Source of the DNA: VRUE01 sp963699225
GTDB lineage: Bacteria; Actinomycetota; Thermoleophilia; Solirubrobacterales; 70-9
Direction of reading: 5' to 3'
Length of the DNA: 64,000 nt
NCBI GenBank assembly: GCA_963699225.1
Contig: OY969423.1
Location: forward strand, 806,001 to 870,000
The notes beneath the pieces were generated by a model. That model had not been told where the DNA came from and ran no database searches. It was given only the letters and a program-made list of their open reading frames with translations. Of the stretch, positions 9,081-16,340 are shown piece after piece. Positions within the stretch are counted from its first letter, which is position 1. Each line of letters begins with the position of its first letter. Made by a program: the position numbers and the translations under genes.

Positions 9081-9779
9081 TCAGCCCCCAAGCCGTTTCA
9101 GCGCCTGCTCAGCGGCGGCTTGCTCGGCCGCCTTCTTGCTCCGGCCCTCGCCTTCGCCGACTCGCTCGGAGTCGACGATCGCCGCCACCTCGAAGTTGCG
9201 CCGGTGCGGCGGCCCGGATTCCGCAGTCACCTCGTAGCTTACGACCGAGCGGCGGCGCGCCAGTAACTCCTGCAGCGCCGACTTGAAGTCGATCCGCGTC
9301 TCAGCGGCGTGTTCGACCCGGGGCTCGAAGGCGAGGGCAACGGCGGCGGCGACACGATCGAAGCCGAAGGCGAGGAAGCAGGCGCCGATCAGTGCCTCAG
9401 TCGCCTCCGGCAGCGGTCGCTCGCCGCTAAGCAGGACCTCGGCGGGGATCCCCACCGGCATGTCCTCAGGCTCGTTGGCGCGCAGCATCTCGGGCACGCC
9501 GAGCTCCCGGCCGACCTCGGCGCAGGAGACGCCGCTGACCGCCTGGTTGTGGATCTTGGTCAGGCCGCCGGCGTCGACACCCGGGAACTGCTCAATCAGG
9601 CCGCGGGCAACGGCCAGGGCGAGGACGCTGTCGCCGAGATAGGCGAAACGCTCATAGGAATCGGTACGGACCTCGCTCCAGGAGGAGTGGGTCAGCGCTT
9701 GGCTGCGCAGGTCGTCCGGCAGCTCCTGAATCAATTCCGCCAGTGTGCTCTGCTCTCGCTCACTCGCACTCATGATCAC
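9081..9779 (-). CDS. rnc: Ribonuclease III, with substituted catalytic positions
   Basis: Double-strand-specific endoribonuclease for rRNA and mRNA processing. 232 aa: RNase III domain (1 to about 150) plus a C-terminal dsRBD (about 158-230, ending SKKAAEQAAAEQALKRL). The signature box reads ERFAYLGD (43-50) instead of ERLEFLGD, so the metal-ligand Glu equivalent to E. coli E41 is Ala46. The second box reads LPEATEAL, giving Glu125 at the E. coli D114 position. The equivalents of D45 (Asp50) and E117 (Glu128) remain. The start is GTG 9779 or ATG 9773. It lies between acpP and smc, the usual actinobacterial order. Confidence 0.88.
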   Translation of the reverse strand: MIMSASEREQSTLAELIQELPDDLRSQALTHSSWSEVRTDSYERFAYLGDSVLALAVARGLIEQFPGVDAGGLTKIHNQAVSGVSCAEVGRELGVPEMLRANEPEDMPVGIPAEVLLSGERPLPEATEALIGACFLAFGFDRVAAAVALAFEPRVEHAAETRIDFKSALQELLARRRSVVSYEVTAESGPPHRRNFEVAAIVDSERVGEGEGRSKKAAEQAAAEQALKRLGG

Positions 9780-9830
9780 CGGCGATCTTGCTCGTTCGCT
9801 TCCGCGTCCGCCACTGGCGGGTTTGCGTAC

Positions 9831-10076
9831 TCACGCCGGCGCGTGCTCGAGCACGAAGTCGACGGCATCGCCGACGGTCGCGATCTTGGCCGCCTGCTCC
9901 TCGGAGACGGAGATCCCATAAGTGTCCTCGAGCTCCATCACCAGCTCGTAGAGGTCGAGCGAGTCGGCGTCGAGATCCTCCTTGAAGCGGCTTGTCTCGC
10001 CGATCTTGGCCGCCTCCAGCTCGAGCTCCTCGGCGAGGTGGTTGCGGACCAAGGTGAGAACTTCCTCGTGGCTCAT
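9831..10076 (-). CDS. acpP: Acyl carrier protein
   Basis: Carries growing fatty acyl chains on 4'-phosphopantetheine. 81 aa from the ATG at 10074-10076. The attachment serine is in DLDADSLDLYELVMELE (DSL motif) and the helix-rich acidic composition is typical. A longer in-frame ORF to 10313 would run through plsX and is rejected. It lies 13 nt downstream of plsX, whose product draws acyl groups from acyl-ACP, so the pair links fatty-acid and phospholipid synthesis. Confidence 0.95.
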   Translation of the reverse strand: MSHEEVLTLVRNHLAEELELEAAKIGETSRFKEDLDADSLDLYELVMELEDTYGISVSEEQAAKIATVGDAVDFVLEHAPA

Positions 10077-10089
10077 CGACGAGTTCCTA

Positions 10090-11121
10090 TCACGCCCCGT
10101 CCCCCTCGTCACGGTCGGCAAGCGCACCGCGGCCGGCACCACCCTCGCGCAGCAGCGCCGCGGTGCGCCCAACGGCGTCGACCTCAACGCAGCGGGCGGC
10201 AAGGCGGATTGCATTGGCGATCCCCTCGGGCCCGGCGCTGCCGTGGCCGACGACCGCGATCCCGCGCAGTCCAAGCAGGATCGCGCCGCCGGTGCTGTCG
10301 GGGTGCAGCTCACGCCGCAGGCCGCCGAGGGCTGGGCGCATCAAGAGGCCGCCGAGGGCAGCGAGCGGGTTGGAGCGGGCGGCATCGCGGATCGCGCCAG
10401 TCACGGCCTTGGCCGTCCCCTCCATCAGCTTCAGCGAGACGTTGCCGGTGAAGCCGTCGGTGACGACAACGTCGGCCGCGTCGGCGGGCAGGTCGCGGCC
10501 CTCGACATTGCCGACGAAATCGATTCCCTTGGCAGCGGAGAGCGCATCGTTGGCCGCCGCCACCTCCTCGCGCCCCTTGCCCGCCTCCTCGCCGACCGAG
10601 AGCAGCCCGACCCGCGGCCGCTCGACCCCGAGCACCGCCGCGCTGAAGGCCGCGCCGAGAAAGGCAAACTGAACGAGGTGCTGCGCCCGCACCTCGACGT
10701 TGGCGCCGACGTCGAGAAAGAGGACCGCCTTCCCCGGCACCGGCAGCTGCACCGCCAGAGCGGGCCGCTGCACGCCTTTGAGCCTCCGCAGCCCGAACGT
10801 GGCGGCTGCCATAGTCGCCCCGGTCGACCCCGAGCTGACCATCGCCGCCGAGCGACCCGCGGCAACGTCAGCAGCCGCAAGCACGACCGAGGCTTCCTTC
10901 TTCGCCCGCACCGCCGTGACGGCGTCCTCCTCATTGCCGATCCACTCCTTGGTCGGCACGACCTCGATCCCATCGACACCGTCGAGACCTAGCTCTTGCG
11001 GCGGCCCGAAGACACGCAAACGAATCCCGTCAGCCGCAGCGGCCCGCGCGCCTTGCGCAAGCACCTCAAAACCCTGCTCCGCCCCGAACCCGTCGAGAGC
11101 GACCGTGATGCCCTCAGGCAT
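10090..11121 (-). CDS. plsX: Phosphate acyltransferase PlsX
   Basis: Converts acyl-ACP and phosphate into acyl-phosphate, the donor for PlsY in phosphatidic acid synthesis; a peripheral membrane enzyme. 343 aa, usual length. Family markers are ITVALDGFGAEQG at the N-terminus, MVSSGSTGATMAAATFGLRR, LDVGANVEV, and VVTDGFTGNVSLKLMEG. It starts 2 nt after the rpmF stop and is followed by acpP, the classic rpmF-plsX-acp order. The FakA encoded at 16.3 kb could also feed acyl-phosphate into the same pathway. Confidence 0.96.
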   Translation of the reverse strand: MPEGITVALDGFGAEQGFEVLAQGARAAAADGIRLRVFGPPQELGLDGVDGIEVVPTKEWIGNEEDAVTAVRAKKEASVVLAAADVAAGRSAAMVSSGSTGATMAAATFGLRRLKGVQRPALAVQLPVPGKAVLFLDVGANVEVRAQHLVQFAFLGAAFSAAVLGVERPRVGLLSVGEEAGKGREEVAAANDALSAAKGIDFVGNVEGRDLPADAADVVVTDGFTGNVSLKLMEGTAKAVTGAIRDAARSNPLAALGGLLMRPALGGLRRELHPDSTGGAILLGLRGIAVVGHGSAGPEGIANAIRLAARCVEVDAVGRTAALLREGGAGRGALADRDEGDGA

Positions 11122-11123
11122 CG

Positions 11124-11339
11124 CTACTCAGCAGCGTCAGGCGAGGGCGCAGTCGGCTCGGCGACTGTGTGTTTGATGACCTCGCGCCCGGCGTAGGTCC
11201 CACACGCGGGACATACCCGATGCGGCAACCGCGGGCTGTGGCAACGCGGGCAACGATTCAGCCGCGCCTTGCCAGCTTTGTGATTAGCGCGCCGCTTATC
11301 CCTGCGCGCACTCGAAGTTCTCTTCTTAGGGACAGCCAT
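11124..11339 (-). CDS. rpmF: 50S ribosomal protein L32 (zinc-binding form)
   Basis: 71 aa from ATG 11337-11339. Begins MAVPKKRTSSARRDKRR, as L32 does, and contains the CPRC ... CPAC zinc knuckle. The tail after GREVIKH is slightly longer and acidic (PSPDAAE). An upstream extension to 11489 is excluded because it runs through the big hairpin. It follows yceD, a conserved pairing, and precedes plsX by 2 nt. Confidence 0.95.
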   Translation of the reverse strand: MAVPKKRTSSARRDKRRANHKAGKARLNRCPRCHSPRLPHRVCPACGTYAGREVIKHTVAEPTAPSPDAAE

Positions 11340-11368
11340 AGGTCGCGAGATGGTAGCGGGTCGAGGGA

Positions 11369-11440
11369 GGGCTGGGGCGCCCCTCCCAAAACACTCAAGC
11401 GAGGCTCCTGCCGAGCGTTTTGGGAGGGGCGCCCCAGCCC
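11369..11440. repeat. Perfect 24-bp inverted repeat (long hairpin) between yceD and rpmF
   Basis: Arm 11369-11392 is the exact reverse complement of 11417-11440. After one mismatch the pairing continues for three more bp (11394-11396 with 11413-11415), leaving a 16-nt loop. It fills most of the 116-bp yceD-rpmF gap. There is no U-tract. It could be an RNase III substrate or transcript-end structure, or a palindromic intergenic repeat like the others in this window. Confidence 0.8.
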
Positions 11441-11455
11441 TGTCCCACCCCCCAC

Positions 11456-11974
11456 CTACTCCAGCTTCAACTCCTTGAGCTTCTCCCACCGAGGATCCGG
11501 CTCACTCTCGTGTTCATGCTCAGCCGGATCGGCGTCATTGAGCGACTCTCCGCAGACGGGGCAGAGCCCGGCGCAATCGGGACGACAGAAGAACTGGGTG
11601 GGAATCGCCAGCACGGCCGCGTCGTGGGCCCAGCGGCCGAGATCGAGCTCGTCGTCGACCACGTAGGGGCTGAGAAGCTCCTCGTCATCGGTGTTTTCCT
11701 GGGCCACCTCGCGTGCGTCGACCTCGGCTTCGAGCATCGCGTCGCCGAGGCAACGCATGCAAGGCCCCTCAATGCGGACGGGGAAGCGCAGGCGGAAGGC
11801 ATAGCCGCTACTGGGTCGGGAGACGTCGAGGCGAACCGGAACCGAGTCCGGCGAGACGTAGGCCTGACCCGCCAGCTCGAGCGGCTCGAGGTCGACCGCC
11901 AGGTCGAGCCGGCGCCCCTCGCCATGCGACAGCGACAGCCGTGCGAGATCGATGATCGTCGATGCGTGCGCCAT
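11456..11974 (-). CDS. yceD: YceD family protein (DUF177)
   Basis: 172 aa member of the YceD/DUF177 family, implicated in 23S rRNA maturation and almost always adjacent to rpmF. Visible motifs are GPCMRCLGDA in the middle and the C-terminal Cys-rich FCRPDCAGLCPVCGESLN, where the paired cysteines probably bind zinc. Starts ATG 11972-11974, divergent from the methyltransferase at 12032. Exact biochemical role not shown by sequence. Confidence 0.9.
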   Translation of the reverse strand: MAHASTIIDLARLSLSHGEGRRLDLAVDLEPLELAGQAYVSPDSVPVRLDVSRPSSGYAFRLRFPVRIEGPCMRCLGDAMLEAEVDAREVAQENTDDEELLSPYVVDDELDLGRWAHDAAVLAIPTQFFCRPDCAGLCPVCGESLNDADPAEHEHESEPDPRWEKLKELKLE

Positions 11975-12031
11975 GTAATCGTCCTCCGCTTCAGCCGGCC
12001 GTACGATGAGCCCTCACGACGAGATTACGGA

Positions 12032-12526
12032 ATGGGTCAATTGGACTGGACACCCGAGGTCTACCTGGAGCGGATCCGCACGCAGATCCCCCGCTATGAC
12101 GAGCTGCAGGAGCAGGCGATCGCCGCTATCCCCTTCCCGCCCGAGCGCGTGCTCGAGCTCGGCATGGGCACCGGCGAGACCACCCGCCGCCTGATCGAGG
12201 CCCACCCCGACGCCTGGGTAGTCGGCCTCGACTCGAGCCCCGACATGGTCTTCCGCGCCCGCCAGTCCTACGACGACGTCCAACTAGCCCGCATGGAGGA
12301 CCCCCTCCCCGACGGCCCCTGGGACCTAGTCATCTCCGTCCTCGCCACCGCCGAACTCAACGACGACCAACTAGCCGCTCTCTGCCGCCGCGTCCGCGAG
12401 CAGTCCCGCGCTTTCGTCATCGCCGACGCCTTCGACCCGAGGCAGCTCGAGAAACTCATCGAGTGGACCGGCGGCCAGATCACTTGGCAGGTCGACGACC
12501 TCGCGGTGCTGGCAGCCACTTACTGA
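12032..12526 (+). CDS. Class I SAM-dependent methyltransferase (small)
   Basis: 164 aa from ATG 12032. The Rossmann-fold motif I is VLELGMGTGETTRRL (about residues 40-54), followed by the acidic VVGLDSSPDM and the WDLVISVLATAEL motif. Length and layout match stand-alone methyltransferases of the ubiE/Tam type, but the substrate cannot be inferred. It is a lone plus-strand gene among minus-strand genes, divergent from yceD with only 57 bp between starts and convergent with the SepIVA-like gene. Confidence 0.8.
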   Translation: MGQLDWTPEVYLERIRTQIPRYDELQEQAIAAIPFPPERVLELGMGTGETTRRLIEAHPDAWVVGLDSSPDMVFRARQSYDDVQLARMEDPLPDGPWDLVISVLATAELNDDQLAALCRRVREQSRAFVIADAFDPRQLEKLIEWTGGQITWQVDDLAVLAATY

Positions 12527-12549
12527 TCGAGGAGAAGCTCTGGGTGAGA

Positions 12550-12568
12550 GGGAGGGGCTTGCCCTCCC
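12550..12568. terminator. Convergent-gene hairpin
   Basis: GGGAGGG (12550-12556) and CCCTCCC (12562-12568) form a perfect hairpin with a 5-nt loop in the 49-bp gap between a plus-strand and a minus-strand gene. Probably a bidirectional terminator; no U-tract. Confidence 0.45.
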
Positions 12569-12575
12569 GCCTGCT

Positions 12576-13064
12576 CTACTGCTCTTGCTCGTCCAGATCG
12601 GGCACTGGCTGCTGCTCTTCATCCCTACCAGCCAGCCGGTCCCGCCCCCGCTGCACAGCAGCAAGGAACTTCTGAAGATTGACCTCGAGCGTGTTGAGAA
12701 TCTCGTCGGCGTAGTCCTCGGCGCCCAAACGAATCTCCCGCTCCCGCGCCCGCGCGTCCTCGACGATCTCATCGGCGGCGCGCTCAGCCTGCTTGGTGAC
12801 CTCCTCGTCGGAGATCAGGCGGGCCTGCTGCTCGCGCGCCTCGCGCACGATCCGCTCCGCCTCGCGCTTGGCCTCGGCCAGCATCTCCTGGCGCTCCTTG
12901 ACGATCCAGCGCGCCTGCTTGATCTCCTCGGGGATCGTCGCCCGCATCTGATCGAGCAGGTCGTAGATCTCCTCGCGGTCGACACGAACCTGGTCGGTGA
13001 GCGGCACCGGCCGGGCGTTGTGCACCACATCGTCGAGCTTGTCTATTAGAACGAGAACGTCCAT
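12576..13064 (-). CDS. SepIVA-like coiled-coil septation protein
   Basis: 162 aa, highly charged and almost entirely helical. The N-terminus (VLVLIDKLDDVVHNARPVPL, then a VDREEIYDLLDQMRATIPEE block) resembles the start of mycobacterial SepIVA/Rv2927c, a DivIVA-type septum regulator. The middle is Ala/Glu/Arg heptad coiled coil, and the C-terminal GAEDYADEILNTLEVNL block also resembles that family. Automated annotation often labels such proteins ATP-synthase b-like. The position next to yceD/rnc-type genes and coaD supports the SepIVA assignment, which rests on remembered similarity rather than a search. Confidence 0.7.
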   Translation of the reverse strand: MDVLVLIDKLDDVVHNARPVPLTDQVRVDREEIYDLLDQMRATIPEEIKQARWIVKERQEMLAEAKREAERIVREAREQQARLISDEEVTKQAERAADEIVEDARAREREIRLGAEDYADEILNTLEVNLQKFLAAVQRGRDRLAGRDEEQQPVPDLDEQEQ

Positions 13065-13168
13065 CAGGAGGTCGTAAGCCTACGTGTCAGAGGCATCTTC
13101 GGTGAAGAAGCGGTTATTTCCTCGGCTTTTTGCAAGCTCTCGCCCACTCTGCGCCAGGTCAGAAAAGC

Positions 13169-13672
13169 CTACCTGTCGCCCAGGCGTTGCGTCATCGCGG
13201 CCGATACAGGGCCCGGAACCAGGTCGGAAACGTCGCCGCCGAAGGTCGCCATTTCCTTCACTCCGGTCGAGGAAAGGAAGCTGTACTGCGGCGAAGCGAT
13301 CATGTAGATGCTCTCGATTCCGGGGTCGAGCTTGCGGTTGAGCTGGGCCATCTCGAACTCGTACTCGAAGTCGGAGATCGCCCGCAGGCCCTTGACGATC
13401 GCCCGCGCACCGGATTCGCGAGCGAACTCGACCAGGAGGTTGGAGAAGATCTTCGCCTCGACGTTGCCGAGGCTTGCCGTCGCTTCTTCGATCAACTCCT
13501 TGCGCTCCTCGGCGGTGAAGAGCGTCTTGTCCTTGCGCATCGGGTTGTTGACGATGCCGACGACGACGCGCTCGAAGACCGCTGAGGTGCGGGTGATGAT
13601 GTCGATGTGCCCGTTGGTGACCGGGTCGTAGCTGCCCGGACAGACCACTGTGCCGTCGCGCTGCTCGGTCAT
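13169..13672 (-). CDS. coaD: Phosphopantetheine adenylyltransferase
   Basis: Penultimate step of coenzyme A synthesis: 4'-phosphopantetheine + ATP to dephospho-CoA. 167 aa, hexameric family of normal size. The nucleotidyltransferase T/HxGH motif is in GSYDPVTNGHIDII; also VKGLRAISDFEYEFEMA and YSFLSSTGVKEMA. ATG 13670-13672 overlaps the rsmD stop as TGATG, so it is coupled to rsmD, the usual partner. Confidence 0.97.
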   Translation of the reverse strand: MTEQRDGTVVCPGSYDPVTNGHIDIITRTSAVFERVVVGIVNNPMRKDKTLFTAEERKELIEEATASLGNVEAKIFSNLLVEFARESGARAIVKGLRAISDFEYEFEMAQLNRKLDPGIESIYMIASPQYSFLSSTGVKEMATFGGDVSDLVPGPVSAAMTQRLGDR

Positions 13673-14217
13673 CAGGCTGCGCTCCCGTAAATCGAGACGT
13701 CGGCGGCGCCGTAGCGACGCTGGCGCAGGCGCGGCAGCGAGTCGATGCGAAGTGGGCGGCGCGCGCCGCTCTCGACTATCGCCCGGCCACCCTCGCTGAG
13801 GAGGCCCGGCAGCTGGCTATCGAGTTCCTGCCCCACGCGGTCGGCGAGTCTATAAGGGGCGTCGATGAAGACGAGATCGAAGATGGGCTTCTCATCCCCG
13901 CCTTCGCGGTTCCCCAACCAGCGCGAGGCGTCGGCGCGGACCAACTCGACCCGCTCGGCGAGGCCGAGCCGCGCGATGTTGCCGACGGCGGCGCGGGTGT
14001 CGCGGTCGACCAGTGTGGCGTGAGCGGCGCCGCGCGAGAGCGCCTCGATCGCGAGGGCACCGGTGCCGCAGTAGAGATCGAGCACACGGGCATCACCGAC
14101 GCGCTCGCCGAGCACGGAGAAAATCGCCTCGCGGGCACGATCGGAGGTCGGCCGCACCTTCCAGCCGCGTGGCGCGACCAACTGCTGGCCGCCGAGCTCT
14201 CCCGCGATGACTCTCAT
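13672..14217 (-). CDS. rsmD: 16S rRNA (guanine966-N2)-methyltransferase
   Basis: SAM-dependent methylation of 16S rRNA G966. 181 aa. MRVIAGELGGQQL, VRPTSDRAREAIFSVLG, motif I VLDLYCGTGALAIEALSRGA, and motif IV VFIDAPY (DAPY in place of the commoner DPPY). The start ATG lies 2 nt before the recG stop region and the stop overlaps coaD by 1 nt. Second gene of the recG-rsmD-coaD operon. Confidence 0.95.
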   Translation of the reverse strand: MRVIAGELGGQQLVAPRGWKVRPTSDRAREAIFSVLGERVGDARVLDLYCGTGALAIEALSRGAAHATLVDRDTRAAVGNIARLGLAERVELVRADASRWLGNREGGDEKPIFDLVFIDAPYRLADRVGQELDSQLPGLLSEGGRAIVESGARRPLRIDSLPRLRQRRYGAADVSIYGSAA

Positions 14218-14219
14218 GC

Positions 14220-16340
14220 CTAGAGTGGTATCGGGTCGGCAGCGCCGGCGCCGAAGCGACGGCGGGCGGCCTCGAGCAGGGGGCCGAGCTCAGGGGCCTC
14301 GAGCGAGCCGTGCTCGCGCAGCAGTTTGAGCACCTCTTCGCGGGCGGCTTCCAGAGCCGGTGCGTCCTCGGGTAGCTCGGCGACGGCAAAGCGGGGAAGG
14401 CCATGCTGGCGCGTGCCCAGCACCTCGCCCTCGCCACGCAGGCCGAGGTCGACCTCGGCGAGCTTGAAACCGTCGCTCTCCTTCTCCACTGCCTTCAGCC
14501 GTTGCCGCGCCAGCGCCCCTGCGTCTTCGGGGAAGAGCAGGCAGCAGGAGGCGTGCTCGCCGCGGCCGACCCGGCCGCGCAGCTGGTGCAGTTGTGAGAT
14601 CCCGTAGCGCTCGGCGCCCTCAATCACCATCACGGTCGCATTGGGCACGTCGATGCCGACCTCGATCACCGTCGTCGCGACAAGCACATCGGTCGCGCCG
14701 GCGGCAAAGGTCTCCATAGCCGCTGCCTTGTCGAGCGAGCGCATCTGGCCGTGGATCACGCCGACCCTGAAGTCGCGCAGCTCCCCAGCCGCGAGCCGCT
14801 CGGCCTCGACCTCGGCGGCCCGGCCCTGCATTTTCTCCGACTCCTCGACCAGTGGGCAAACAACAAACGCCTGCCTGCCCTCGCGCAGCTGGCCGCGGAT
14901 GAACTCGTAGGCGCCGCCGCGCTCGTCCTCCTCGACCACGCGCGTCTGCACCGGCTTGCGCCCCGAGGGCAGCTCGTGCAGGGCGGTGGTGTCGAGGTCG
15001 CCGTAGGCGGTAAGCGAGAGCGTGCGCGGGATCGGCGTCGCGGTCATGTGGAGGATGTGCGGCGCCAGACCGTCTACGCCCTTGGAGTCGAGCGCCTTGC
15101 GCTGCTCGACGCCGAAGCGATGTTGCTCATCGACGACGCAGAGGCCGAGGCGGGCGAACTGGACGGTCGGCTCGATCAGCGCGTGCGTACCGACGATCAG
15201 GCCCAGCTCGCCGCTAGTAAGGCGCTCTAGGTACTGCCTGCGCTGCGCCGCCGGCGTCGCCCCGGTCAACAGGCCGAACGGCGTCGCCTCCTCGGCGAGC
15301 AGCTTGCCCAGGGTCACCGCGTGCTGCTCGGCGAGCGTCTCGGTAGGCGCCATCAGCACCGCCTGGAAGCCGGCTTCGAGAGCTCGCAACATCGAGTAGA
15401 GCGCGACCACTGTCTTGCCCGAACCGACCTCGCCCATCAGCAGTCGCTGCATCGGCTCGCCCGAGTCGAGGTCGGCGTCGATCTCGTCGAAGGCGCGCAG
15501 CTGATCGTGGGTGGGCTCGAAAGGCAGCGACTCGATCCAGCGCCCGACGCTCTCCCCCGGCTTGCCGAGCCGCGGCGCCGGTCGGGCGGCGCGGTGCGAG
15601 CGCTTGCGCGTCGCCAGGATCGCCTGGTAGAGGAAGAGCTCCTCGAAGCGCAGGCGCTCGCGCGCGGCCTCGACTTCCTCGCTGGCCTCGGGGAAGTGCA
15701 CGGCGTGGATCGCGTCGGCGGCCCCGGCGAGCCCACGGCGGGCGCGCAGCTCCGCGGGCAGTGGCTCGAGCACGTTGCCGACCCAGCGGATCGCCTGCTC
15801 CATCCACTGCCGCAAGCGCTGGGCTTTGAGTTGCTCCGTGCCCGGGTGAATCGGAACCAGGCCTTCGCTGGCGTCGCCGCTGAACTCGTATTCGGAGACG
15901 CGGAAGCCGCGTTTGTCAGCAGAGCCGGTGAGCAGCATCTGCGTGCCCTCGGTCAGCTTCGAGGCCAGCCAGGGCTGGTTGAACCAGGTCGCCCGCGTGG
16001 TGCCGCTTTCATCGCCGACTTTGACGCTGAGGATCGAGAGACCGCGGCGACGGAAGGGGCGCCCGGCGTTGCCGAGCACCTCAACCGCGATGCTCGCCTG
16101 CTGTTTCGGCTCGAGGCTCGCCACCGGCACGATCTGGCGATCGCGGTGGCGGTGGGGGAAGCGGGTGAGCAGGTCGCCCACCGTGGCGATGCCGGCGTCG
16201 GCCGCGACCTCGGCCAGCTTTGGCCCGACCCCCTCCAGCGCCTGCAGCGAGACATCGAGGGCGCTCGCCCGCGGCCAGCGAAGCGAGGTGTCGCGCAGCT
16301 GCGCCTGGGTCAGCTCGGCGGTGCTGGCGAAGGCGCGCAC
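14220..16340 (-). CDS. recG: ATP-dependent DNA helicase RecG
   Basis: Branch-migrating helicase that regresses stalled forks. Wedge/OB region at the N-terminus (GVGPKLAEVAADAGI, RFPHRHRDR), then Walker A GEVGSGKTVVALY, DEQHRFGVEQR box, TATPIPRT, and the C-terminal GRVGRGEHASCCLL with the downstream TRQHGLP motif. GTG at 16338-16340 overlaps the fakA stop as TAGTG; a GTG at 16364 would add 8 codons. 706-714 aa, normal. The fakA-recG pairing is common in Gram-positives. Confidence 0.96.
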   Translation of the reverse strand: MRAFASTAELTQAQLRDTSLRWPRASALDVSLQALEGVGPKLAEVAADAGIATVGDLLTRFPHRHRDRQIVPVASLEPKQQASIAVEVLGNAGRPFRRRGLSILSVKVGDESGTTRATWFNQPWLASKLTEGTQMLLTGSADKRGFRVSEYEFSGDASEGLVPIHPGTEQLKAQRLRQWMEQAIRWVGNVLEPLPAELRARRGLAGAADAIHAVHFPEASEEVEAARERLRFEELFLYQAILATRKRSHRAARPAPRLGKPGESVGRWIESLPFEPTHDQLRAFDEIDADLDSGEPMQRLLMGEVGSGKTVVALYSMLRALEAGFQAVLMAPTETLAEQHAVTLGKLLAEEATPFGLLTGATPAAQRRQYLERLTSGELGLIVGTHALIEPTVQFARLGLCVVDEQHRFGVEQRKALDSKGVDGLAPHILHMTATPIPRTLSLTAYGDLDTTALHELPSGRKPVQTRVVEEDERGGAYEFIRGQLREGRQAFVVCPLVEESEKMQGRAAEVEAERLAAGELRDFRVGVIHGQMRSLDKAAAMETFAAGATDVLVATTVIEVGIDVPNATVMVIEGAERYGISQLHQLRGRVGRGEHASCCLLFPEDAGALARQRLKAVEKESDGFKLAEVDLGLRGEGEVLGTRQHGLPRFAVAELPEDAPALEAAREEVLKLLREHGSLEAPELGPLLEAARRRFGAGAADPIPL

